Origin: a virus
DNA length: 26,135 nt
Strand: one strand, 5' to 3'
IMG/VR virus record: IMGVR_UViG_3300042691_020224
Coordinates: 1 to 26,135 of that record
A program made the translations under genes and the position numbers. Of this stretch, positions 1-5,201 are shown piece after piece. The notes beneath the pieces were generated by a model. The model saw nothing but the letters and a program-made list of their open reading frames with translations. It was not told the DNA's origin and made no database searches. Position 1 is the first letter of the stretch; every line of letters starts with the position of its first letter.

Positions 1-11
1 CTACCAAAAGT

Positions 12-218
12 ATGCTTGATGGGTGTGCAAAAGAGATTGAAGAAATGGAAGCCGAGGTCGAGCGGCTGAACGGCGAGCTCGGCGAGCTGGAAGGCATCCG
101 GTCCTACCTCAAGTGGAACGGGCTCCAGGCTGATCTGAAAGACTGGCTCGACTGGCGCGCCGGTCGCAACGGATCCGAGATCCCTTTCCCCAAAGACTTC
201 CTCCCACCCAATGCCTGA
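12..218 (+). CDS. Small coiled-coil hypothetical protein, 5' end uncertain
   Basis: The frame encodes at least 68 aa. Residues about 6-30 are rich in Glu and Leu at heptad-like spacing (EIEEMEAEVERLNGELGELE), which suggests a short coiled coil. The rest is charged and contains Trp (WLDWRAG). The frame has no stop upstream before the window edge, so the true start may lie outside and this entry may be partial. The stop codon TGA overlaps the next gene by 8 nt, so the two are probably co-transcribed and translationally coupled. I do not recognise a family. Third-position GC matches the neighbouring genes, which supports real coding. Confidence 0.6.
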   Translation: MLDGCAKEIEEMEAEVERLNGELGELEGIRSYLKWNGLQADLKDWLDWRAGRNGSEIPFPKDFLPPNA

Positions 219-1095
219 CCTAACTCACGCGGATCGCGGCTCGCCCTTCCAGGCGCCGCCGGCGACTCCTTACAACATCATCAGCTTCGGCGCCGGCGTG
301 CAGTCCAGCACGATGGCCCTCATGGCTGCCAAGGGCCTGATCGGGCCGATGCCGGACGCGGCGATCTTCGCCGATGTGCAATCCGAGCCCGAGTCCGTCT
401 ACACCTGGCTCGATTACATCGAGAAGCAGCTGCCGTTCCCCGTGATCCGGGTATCCAAGGGCTGCCTGGAGAAGGACGCCCTGGTCGTGAAGGAATACCT
501 CAAGCGGCCCGGCGAATACTGGGTCAAGTCCCTGATCCCGGCTTTCGTCAAGAATGAGGACGGGTCCAAGGGCATCGTCGGCCGGGCGTGCACCGCCATG
601 TACAAGGTCGAGCAGATCATCAAGGCCTCGCGCAAGGTCGCCCAGATCAAGCGCGGCCAGAAGCATGTGACCCTGACCCAATGGATCGGGATCTCCTATG
701 ACGAGATGCAGCGCATGAAGCAGCCGTCCACCGCCTGGACATTCCACCGGTGGCCCCTGGTCGAGCTCAAGATGACCCGCCAGGACTGTCTGGACTGGAT
801 GGCAGCCAACGGCTACCCCAAGCCGCCCAGGTCCAGCTGCGTGTTCTGCCCCTATCATTCCAACAAGGAATGGATCCGTCTGCGCGATGAGGAGCCCAAG
901 GAATTCGCCAGGGCCGTGGAATTTGAGCGCCAGATGCATGCAGCCAACGCCCGCACAGTCAATCTGCGCGGGGTTCCCTACCTTCACGCCAGCCTGAAGC
1001 CCCTGGATCAGGTAAACCTGGAAGCCGGCGCCGCCGATCCCAAGCAGCGCAACTTCGATTTCAACCAGGAGTGCGAGGGCATGTGCGGAGTCTGA
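211..1095 (+). CDS. PP-loop ATPase, PAPS-reductase-like (adenine nucleotide alpha-hydrolase superfamily)
   Basis: This 294-aa protein has a modified PP-loop near its N terminus (SFGAGVQSS, residues 25-33), the pyrophosphate-binding signature of the PAPS reductase/ATP sulfurylase/N-type ATPase superfamily. A following segment with IFADVQSEPES fits the second strand of that fold. Cysteines occur at residue 127 (GRACTAMYK), as a C-x2-C pair at 210 and 213 (SSCVFCPYHSNKEW) and as C-x3-C at the extreme C terminus (288 and 292, CEGMCGV). These could bind zinc or an iron-sulfur cluster. Such proteins are common in phages and usually annotated as PAPS reductase family, but the true substrate is not established. 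Roles in sulfur transfer or nucleotide modification are possible. It is shorter than DndC and has no partner dnd genes here. It overlaps the upstream gene by 8 nt and is followed 4 nt later by the next gene. Confidence 0.85.
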   Translation: MPDLTHADRGSPFQAPPATPYNIISFGAGVQSSTMALMAAKGLIGPMPDAAIFADVQSEPESVYTWLDYIEKQLPFPVIRVSKGCLEKDALVVKEYLKRPGEYWVKSLIPAFVKNEDGSKGIVGRACTAMYKVEQIIKASRKVAQIKRGQKHVTLTQWIGISYDEMQRMKQPSTAWTFHRWPLVELKMTRQDCLDWMAANGYPKPPRSSCVFCPYHSNKEWIRLRDEEPKEFARAVEFERQMHAANARTVNLRGVPYLHASLKPLDQVNLEAGAADPKQRNFDFNQECEGMCGV

Positions 1096-1099
1096 TCAC

Positions 1100-1309
1100 A
1101 TGAGCGACGCCAACGAACGAAAGCTGATCGCCAGGATCGCCGACCAGGACCTGATCATCCGGCGTCTGATCGGCGCCGGCAACGACATGGCTGCGGCCCT
1201 GGGCGATGGCTGCGCCCACGATGAGGACGGCTGCGATGCCTGTGTCGCCGCCGTAGCCGTATGGGACCGGCTCTACCGGGAGATCAAAAGGAACGACAAA
1301 GCCCCGTAA
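1100..1309 (+). CDS. Small Cys-containing hypothetical protein
   Basis: This 69-aa protein has an Arg/Lys-rich helical N-terminal half (ERKLIARIADQDLIIRRLIG) and a short cysteine cluster (C-x6-C-x2-C within CAHDEDGCDACVAA) that could bind a metal ion. I do not recognise the family. Similar tiny phage proteins with a 'D.CDAC...W..L' end occur in many phage operons, without known function. It begins 4 nt after the PP-loop gene and is last in this transcript. Its final codons form the left arm of the terminator at 1298-1323, and its TAA stop sits in the terminator loop, which leaves no 3' untranslated spacer. Confidence 0.7.
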   Translation: MSDANERKLIARIADQDLIIRRLIGAGNDMAAALGDGCAHDEDGCDACVAAVAVWDRLYREIKRNDKAP

Positions 1310-1323
1310 ACCGGGGCTTTTTT
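1298..1323 (+). terminator. Rho-independent terminator overlapping the 3' end of a gene
   Basis: AAAGCCCCG (1298-1306) pairs with CGGGGCTTT (1312-1320) around a 5-nt loop, and T residues run through 1318-1323. This is a GC-rich stem with a U-tract. It ends the transcript of the three upstream genes. The TAA stop codon of the preceding gene (1307-1309) is inside the loop. Confidence 0.9.
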
Positions 1324-1339
1324 GTGCCCCAATCTTTTT

Positions 1340-1379
1340 TTGAAAATAAGTGCAAAATGCGCTTGCATGATCTGATAAC
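1340..1379 (+). promoter_or_regulatory. AT-rich promoter-like stretch ahead of the structured RNA
   Basis: Directly after the terminator the DNA becomes locally AT-rich. TTGAAA (1340-1345) could act as a -35 element. GATAAC (1374-1379) resembles a -10 hexamer at four of six positions, with GTGCAA at 1350-1355 as an 18-bp-spaced -35. A short inverted repeat TGCAA/TTGCA (1351-1355 and 1363-1367) lies between. The position, after a terminator and before the folded region, fits a promoter. The matches are weak and I infer it mainly from context. Confidence 0.22.
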
Positions 1380-1495
1380 ACAGCCATGTTCCCATCTGTC
1401 GCCAGTACGGGACACGCTACCGACCGCGTCATGCGGGAGCTCAGCGGATCCCTGAAAACGGCCCGTTTTTTGACAGTCCAACCAAACCGACAAGA

Positions 1496-2060
1496 CCTGG
1501 CATAGGCCAGGCACACAACCCAGCTGGGCAACCAGCTGGGCCACTTTACCGGCCCCGTACGGGGCCACCAACCGCATGAAACCGACACACCCGACTCCCT
1601 CAAGAGTCCGGGCCGGTAGGCGCCTAGCCATTGGCGCTGACCCGGCCCGTCATGCGGATCCTTTGGCCCGCAAGGGCCCGCATCAACCAGGTATGACGCC
1701 TATCTTTTGGCGAGCCCCGGCTTCGGCCTAGGGGGTCCGGGTTGATGCGTCACTTTACGCCCGTTCCTACGGGCTTGACTAGCCGGATACTGAGACCGCC
1801 CGCGCCCACTACATTTCCGGGTACACGGCGGTTTCTACGAACCGGCAGTCTTCACTTTCCGGCAGCAATGCCGGCGATCCGGTCCTTCCCCCGCGCAAGC
1901 GGGGATCAACGCCGGCCAGAAACCAATAACCTGGAGCAGTCCCATCGCAAGGTGGGTTTGTACATGACAGGGCGCCGACAGCAATCGGCCCAGATGCCTA
2001 ACACGCCTACGGGGGACATCGTCCGTATCCGGCCACGCGCGCCTCATCTCCGCGTGGTGT
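1496..2060 (+). ncRNA. Candidate large structured non-coding RNA
   Basis: No plausible gene lies here, but exact complementarity covers most of the stretch. Helices seen: 1496-1501/1506-1511; 1519-1527/1532-1540 (9 bp, GCAA loop); 1551-1556/1561-1566; 1572-1579/1650-1657 (8 bp), enclosing 1593-1597/1604-1608 and 1609-1616/1642-1649, the latter enclosing 1620-1624/1633-1637; 1665-1669/1674-1678 (GCAA loop); 1679-1688/1740-1749 (10 bp), enclosing 1697-1700/1709-1712 and a UUCG hairpin at 1715-1735; 1759-1764/1769-1774; 1777-1786/1842-1850 (one bulge), enclosing 1792-1800/1827-1835; 1859-1864/1869-1874 (GCAA loop); 1889-1894/1899-1904 (GCAA loop); 1941-1946/1951-1956 (GCAA loop); 1974-1978/1985-1989; 2033-2039/2051-2057. 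Five GCAA loops fix the strand, because read on the minus strand they would be UUGC. Size, phage setting and ornate folding recall the giant RNA classes GOLLD and ROOL, but I cannot assign it to either. The ends are approximate. Confidence 0.62.
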
Positions 2061-2072
2061 CTCTTTCTACTG

Positions 2073-2489
2073 ATGCGTAAGCAGCAGCCGACCCCCGTGG
2101 ACACGGGCACACAGTCCACCGACGCCGGCGCGGTTCAAGCCGCCGGCAAGCCGATCAAGTCTAAGTTCCACCGGGGCAAGGATGTCACCTTCAAGGTGAA
2201 TTCCAAGCTCACCACGAACCTGATCAACCTCGGGCACCTCGCGTACCAGGCCCTCGAAAAGCCCGGTCACGACATCGACCTGGCGCTGTGCAAGCGCCTG
2301 TGGATTCGGAGCGTCAAACACCTCATCGCCATCCGGCTCGCAGCCGGGGCGAAGGTCCCCGCCATCAAAGGCGTGGATGTCGTCGCCTTCTACGGCGTCG
2401 AAGGCGTGGCGCCGAGCAAGACCGAGGCGCAGATCCGGAAGCTGGAAGCCAAGCTCGCCAAGCTGAAGGCCAAGATCGGCAAGAAGTGA
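2073..2489 (+). CDS. Hypothetical protein with Lys/Glu-rich helical C terminus
   Basis: This 138-aa protein has a flexible Thr/Gln/Ala N terminus (residues 1-30) and a central part (about 35-110) with mixed helices and strands (TFKVNSKLTTNLINLGHLAYQ). It ends in a Lys/Ala-rich amphipathic helix (TEAQIRKLEAKLAKLKAKIG), probably a coiled coil. No family is recognised. The start follows the candidate structured RNA by about a dozen bases, with no Shine-Dalgarno sequence in front (CTTTCTACTG-ATG). The RNA may therefore be its leader or a separate transcript. It is followed by a 14-bp hairpin. Confidence 0.65.
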   Translation: MRKQQPTPVDTGTQSTDAGAVQAAGKPIKSKFHRGKDVTFKVNSKLTTNLINLGHLAYQALEKPGHDIDLALCKRLWIRSVKHLIAIRLAAGAKVPAIKGVDVVAFYGVEGVAPSKTEAQIRKLEAKLAKLKAKIGKK

Positions 2490-2493
2490 ACCC

Positions 2494-2527
2494 ACGGGGC
2501 GCTCATCCAAAACGATGGGCGCCCCGT
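2494..2527 (+). terminator. Strong intergenic hairpin, terminator-like but weak U-tract
   Basis: Positions 2494-2507 pair with 2514-2527 in a 14-bp stem (one G-T wobble) around the loop CAAAAC. The stem base is ACGGGGCGC/GCGCCCCGT. What follows is CCTATTTAT rather than a clean T-run, so termination may be partial. It may instead protect the 3' end of the upstream transcript. Confidence 0.55.
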
Positions 2528-2561
2528 CCTATTTATGAGGGGCGATCCCTTTTTCCCAACC

Positions 2562-2966
2562 ATGAAACACAACCAACCCGGCAAGTGGACCGCGAGCGAG
2601 CTCGCAGACCATGCTGCCAAACAGGTCCCGGCTTACCTTAACAAGCCGACCGAACGCCTGGTGCGGTATTACACCACGCGACAGATCCTGGACAAGCCCA
2701 CCCGGACCGACGCCGACAAGCGCCGGGCCGTCTACGGCGAGCGCCAACTGTACCAGCTCCTGCTGGCCCTCGTGTTCAACTACGCGGGCCCGGGCGCTAT
2801 CGAGGCCCACAGTCGCGGATACTTCCGCTTCCCCACGACCTCGCCGACCGGTACGGAGCACGCGCTCCGGGATCTGTATCTCCAGGCCATCGGGCCCGGT
2901 GGCATCGCCAACAGCGCTTACACGCTCAAGGTGAAGGTCAAGGTGATGAAGGGGGGTTCCAAGTGA
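2562..2966 (+). CDS. MerR-like HTH protein, putative transcriptional regulator
   Basis: This 134-aa protein starts MKHNQPGKWTASELADHAAK. The pattern W-T-x-x-E-L-A, then RLVRYYTTRQILDKPTR, then VYGERQLYQLLLAL (about residues 8-70) matches the winged-helix DNA-binding domain of MerR proteins, whose hallmark is 'R.YY...L..P.R...YG...L..L'. The C-terminal part is unlike the usual MerR effector domains and ends in a Lys/Val-rich tail. I chose the ATG at 2562 because its upstream context (CCAACC) matches other starts here; an ATG at 2535 would add nine residues. Its stop overlaps the next GTG start in the arrangement GTGA, so the two genes are coupled. A role in phage regulation is inferred from the domain only. 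Confidence 0.7.
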   Translation: MKHNQPGKWTASELADHAAKQVPAYLNKPTERLVRYYTTRQILDKPTRTDADKRRAVYGERQLYQLLLALVFNYAGPGAIEAHSRGYFRFPTTSPTGTEHALRDLYLQAIGPGGIANSAYTLKVKVKVMKGGSK

Positions 2967-3427
2967 GCACCCCGGAAACCACCCCGCTGGACCCCAAGGT
3001 GCTGGAAGCCTTCTCCTATGTGATCGTGACCGCCGTCGAAGGCGGTTTCTACACCCGGGACGATTACCGCGAATGGACCGAGTACGCGCATGCGGACGGC
3101 CCGGACGGGGTTTTCCAGGCAGCCATAACTGTCTACCCCAACCGGGTCGGCAAGTACGCCAACGACAAGAAACCGGACCCCATCCGCGTCACCGCGGACT
3201 GGTTCGCCCGGCGCATCGTCCAGGCGTTCCTGCGCGGGATCGACAAGAAGTACCCCGGGCTCGCCTGGCCTCGCAAGCCGGCCGAAGGCCCGGAGCTCCC
3301 GCCGGCGCTGATCGACAAGACAGCCCGGCTGATCCTCGGCGATGAAGATGTCGCCGGTGAGATCGATGTCATCGACGCCGGCGCGCTGCTCCAGGTAGCC
3401 GTCTACGGCGAGGTCATCTACGGATAA
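2963..3427 (+). CDS. Conserved-looking phage hypothetical protein
   Basis: This 154-aa protein begins with GTG inside the preceding gene's stop (GTGA overlap). A run of G six to eleven bases upstream could serve as a rare ribosome-binding site. The sequence VIVTAVEGGFYTRDDYREWTEYAH (residues about 20-43; the core here is AVEGG) resembles small proteins with a 'TAVEGG' motif seen in phages of Actinobacteria and Proteobacteria, function unknown. The middle contains a helical stretch with RRIVQAFLRGIDKKYPG and the C terminus is acidic. It lies in an operon with the MerR-like gene. Confidence 0.7.
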   Translation: MSTPETTPLDPKVLEAFSYVIVTAVEGGFYTRDDYREWTEYAHADGPDGVFQAAITVYPNRVGKYANDKKPDPIRVTADWFARRIVQAFLRGIDKKYPGLAWPRKPAEGPELPPALIDKTARLILGDEDVAGEIDVIDAGALLQVAVYGEVIYG

Positions 3428-3528
3428 CAAGGGCGAAACGCACCGGCACGGGCCGGGCGTCCCGGCGTCTCGCGCCGGCTGACGAGCCCCGTCAGTTAAT
3501 CCAAACCAACCAAAAAAACCGAAAAAAC
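3428..3528 (+). promoter_or_regulatory. Structured leader ending in an A-rich, Shine-Dalgarno-free start region
   Basis: This 101-nt gap holds GC-rich hairpins: GCCGGG (3452-3457) with CCCGGC (3461-3466), and GACG/CGTC around 3482-3494. An unstructured A-rich stretch follows (about 3497-3528) and runs into the ATG of the next gene. The A-rich part contains no GGAG-like element. It looks like an unpaired ribosome landing site. No clear terminator U-tract or promoter hexamers are visible. Confidence 0.35.
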
Positions 3529-3948
3529 ATGATCAAAAACCTCAACCCCGATGTCCTCAAGGCCCTGGCCGCGGACATCGACGCCGCGCTCAAGGCTGTC
3601 GCCGACAAGCATGGTCTCAGCATCAAGACGGGCAACAGTCGCTATGACGACCTGACCGCCGAAATGAAGCTGAAGATCAGCACGATCGATGACACCGGCG
3701 TCACCAACACGCGCGAACGCAACGCGCTCAACACCTGGTCCGATCACCTCTTGAACGGGCTGCAATACGGCGACAAGGTCACGCTGCTCACCCGCAAGGG
3801 CAAGCTGGAGTACTCTGTCTCCGGCTATGTCAGCCGGTCGGGCAAGCTGCAGATGATCGGCCCGGATCAGAAGACCTGGCTGTTCGACGCCGCCGCGGTC
3901 GTGGCGCAGATCAAGGACGGCAAGGCGTCCGTGTCCAAAGCCTCCTGA
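3529..3948 (+). CDS. Hypothetical protein
   Basis: This 139-aa protein has a helical N-terminal half (VLKALAADIDAALKAVADKH, residues 9-28), then a section including TRERNALNTWSDHLL and YGDKVTLLTRKGKLEYSVSGY. The C-terminal strands (LEYSVSGYVSRSGKLQMIG) give the impression of a small beta-barrel. The N-terminal half looks like the small helical proteins of phage accessory operons. I recognise no named family. It is separated from the next start by a single base, so the two are in one operon. Confidence 0.7.
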   Translation: MIKNLNPDVLKALAADIDAALKAVADKHGLSIKTGNSRYDDLTAEMKLKISTIDDTGVTNTRERNALNTWSDHLLNGLQYGDKVTLLTRKGKLEYSVSGYVSRSGKLQMIGPDQKTWLFDAAAVVAQIKDGKASVSKAS

Positions 3949-3949
3949 C

Positions 3950-4378
3950 ATGGGCCTGGACATGTTCGCCCTGACCTGTGACCCGGCCAAGGTCACGCGC
4001 ACCGACCTGGGGGTGGATCAGCTTCCCTCGTGGCACCCGGACAGCCCGGATGACGCGACCATGATCCACACCTGGCGCAAGCACCCGGACCTCCACCAAT
4101 GGATGACCGATCTGTACTTCCGCAAGGAAGGCCTGACCGGGGACATCACCCAGGCTGAAATGGGCCCTGCCTTCAACGCCGGTCAATTCGTGCGCCTCAC
4201 GGACCACGACCTGGACCAGCTTGAAGCCGCCGTCAAAGCCGGCGCGCTGCCCAAAGCCGCCGGGTTCTTCTGGGGCGTCAGCACCCCGGACGACCGCAAG
4301 GACGACCTGGCCTTCATCAAGAAGGCCCGGAAGGCCCTCAAGGCCGGCAAGGCGGTGTTCTACACCTCGTGGTGGTGA
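3950..4378 (+). CDS. Conserved phage 'MGLDM' family protein of unknown function
   Basis: The 142-aa sequence has the features of a widespread phage and bacterial family: N-terminal MGLDMFA, a central TWRKHPDLHQWMTDLY (about residues 41-56), then FVRLTDHDLDQLE, GFFWGVS and the C-terminal KAGKAVFYTSWW. Relatives are sometimes mislabelled phosphoglycerate kinase, but no kinase motif is visible and the function is not known. Length is normal for the family. It starts one base after the preceding stop and ends 21 nt before a strong terminator, so it is the last gene of the operon. Confidence 0.85.
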   Translation: MGLDMFALTCDPAKVTRTDLGVDQLPSWHPDSPDDATMIHTWRKHPDLHQWMTDLYFRKEGLTGDITQAEMGPAFNAGQFVRLTDHDLDQLEAAVKAGALPKAAGFFWGVSTPDDRKDDLAFIKKARKALKAGKAVFYTSWW

Positions 4379-4399
4379 TCGGTTTGGTTGGCTGTCTCG

Positions 4400-4429
4400 G
4401 GCCCGGGGTTCATCCCCCGGGCCTTTTTT
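4400..4429 (+). terminator. Strong rho-independent terminator
   Basis: GGCCCGGGG (4400-4408) pairs perfectly with CCCCGGGCC (4415-4423) around TTCATC, followed by six T residues (4424-4429). It ends the plus-strand operon 2073-4378. The bases after the T-run (TGTGCCC) are the same as those after the terminator at 1298-1323. Confidence 0.92.
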
Positions 4430-4440
4430 GTGCCCGGCGC

Positions 4441-4542
4441 TGTCAGCACATGATCACGAAAACGACCCTTTCCGGTTCGGAAAACCCATTTTGGTTATCC
4501 GAACGGACATAAAAGGCCCGTTCCTGTGATCATACGCTGACA
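4441..4542. repeat. 102-nt imperfect inverted repeat / extended hairpin
   Basis: The outer arms TGTCAGC (4441-4447) and GCTGACA (4536-4542) are exact complements. After a 2x2 mismatch, ATGATCAC (4450-4457) matches GTGATCAT (4526-4533). Further in, AACG/CGTT (4461-4464/4519-4522), CCTTT/AAAGG (4467-4471/4512-4516), GTTCGGA/TCCGAAC (4475-4481/4498-4504) and AACC/GGTT (4483-4486/4493-4496) continue the stem to a small apical loop. The whole segment therefore folds on itself. It lies between a plus-strand terminator and the stop codon of the minus-strand gene at 4548, so it would be that gene's 3' region. There is no U-tract. Possibilities are a processed or stabilising RNA hairpin, a replication element or a small inverted-repeat insertion. 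Confidence 0.75.
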
Positions 4543-4547
4543 CTAGA

Positions 4548-4841
4548 TCAGATCAGCCGGCGCCAGCGCGGCAGATCCTGCCGGGCCTTGCGCAGCTTGC
4601 GCCGATACCGGCGCATCACCAGGGCCTTGCGCGCGCGCCGATCCGCAGATCGGCGCCGGCTCTCAGCCACCTGGCATCGCTGCCTGTCCAGGCGGTCATG
4701 GTACCACGCGAACATGGATCCCACCGGCCCGGACGGCAGCTTCAGGCGCCGGATCACCGCCGGCACGGATCCCGCCGGATCGAGAAATTCGCTGTTTTCG
4801 CCCGGTTCTTTGAGGAACTTTCCTCGTTTTGGGTTTTTCAT
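4548..4841 (-). CDS. Small Arg-rich basic protein, possible RNA-binding regulator
   Basis: This 97-aa frame on the minus strand has third-position GC typical of the phage. The N terminus is MKNPKRGKFLKEPGENSEF. A hydrophobic centre with SMFAWYHDRL follows, and the C-terminal half (about 50-97) is extremely Arg-rich (AESRRRSADRRARKALVMRR). Such a pattern resembles arginine-rich RNA-binding motifs, as in lambda-type N antiterminators, though I see no other homology and the match is by composition only. The start has no clear Shine-Dalgarno sequence. A plus-strand frame over the same bases (4588-4902) is also Arg-rich but has poorer codon character. The gene is divergent from the resolvase, with a 360-nt repeat-containing region between. 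Confidence 0.55.
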   Translation of the reverse strand: MKNPKRGKFLKEPGENSEFLDPAGSVPAVIRRLKLPSGPVGSMFAWYHDRLDRQRCQVAESRRRSADRRARKALVMRRYRRKLRKARQDLPRWRRLI

Positions 4842-4896
4842 TAAACCCCAATGTTTTTTTGAGCTCCCGGAAAGACAAGCCTATCAGCTGACAGTA

Positions 4897-5005
4897 GCGT
4901 AGATCGTTGACTTGCAGCTCTGACTTGCACGCCAGGCGCACGCAACTTCATGCAGATCAGCCCCATGCAGCCAGGCGTAGATCGGCCCGGTGATCGCTGA
5001 CTTGC
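4897..5005. repeat. Cluster of short direct repeats in the divergent control region
   Basis: TGACTTGC occurs at 4908-4915, 4921-4928 and 4998-5005. GCGTAGATCG occurs at 4897-4906 and 4975-4984. GCCAGGCG occurs at 4931-4938 and 4970-4977, and CATGCAG at 4949-4955 and 4964-4970. The repeats lie between the minus-strand gene at 4548-4841 and the resolvase at 5202. They could be operator sites for a phage repressor, or iteron-like replication sites. No coding frame here is convincing. Confidence 0.6.
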
Positions 5006-5016
5006 GCACGAGGAAA

Positions 5017-5169
5017 CACTTTCCTTGCCTGTCTACGCATGAAACCCCCGTAAACATTAGAGGAAAGTGAGGAATCCCTACGGGATAGGTTAAGACGCCC
5101 TAACGGGCTGTCATTAACCCCCTTAGCCGTTGGCAGGGGGCATGACCCGTTAACTCTGATCTCGCGTAG
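5017..5169 (+). promoter_or_regulatory. Structured 5' leader of the resolvase gene with alternative pairings
   Basis: CTACGC (5033-5038) pairs with GCGTAG (5164-5169), closing a domain of about 137 nt. Inside are ATCCC/GGGAT (5074-5078/5082-5086), a longer stem GTTAA-GAC-GCCC with GGGC-GTC-TTAAC (5089-5100/5105-5118, two bulges) and CCCCC/GGGGG (5118-5122/5136-5140) enclosing GCC/GGC. Two further perfect pairings compete with or cross these: CACTTTCCT (5017-5025) with AGGAAAGTG (5061-5069), and TAACGGG (5101-5107) with CCCGTTA (5146-5152). Mutually exclusive helices ahead of a start codon suggest a switch or protein-binding leader. No known riboswitch class was recognised. Confidence 0.5.
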
Positions 5170-5201
5170 GCCGGACCCCATCCTCACAACCTGGACAACC
5201 C

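Noticed and set aside
1470-1475. Perfect -35 hexamer TTGACA before the structured RNA
   Set aside because: No -10-like sequence occurs at 16-19 bp spacing; the following bases are AAGACCTGG. The match is probably chance.
1742-2080. Plus-strand 112-aa frame inside the structured region
   Set aside because: The translation is Pro/Arg/Thr-rich and reads straight through hairpin arms and tetraloops. Base pairing explains the sequence better than coding.
4588-4902. Plus-strand Arg-rich 104-aa frame opposite the 97-aa minus-strand gene
   Set aside because: It is rich in Arg because it reads CG-rich codons of the minus gene in reverse; codon character favours the minus strand. I kept only the minus frame, with moderate confidence.
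1310-5201. tRNA genes in the intergenic regions
   Set aside because: No cloverleaf with a T-arm GTTCRANYC and matching acceptor stem was found; the hairpins there do not have tRNA spacing.
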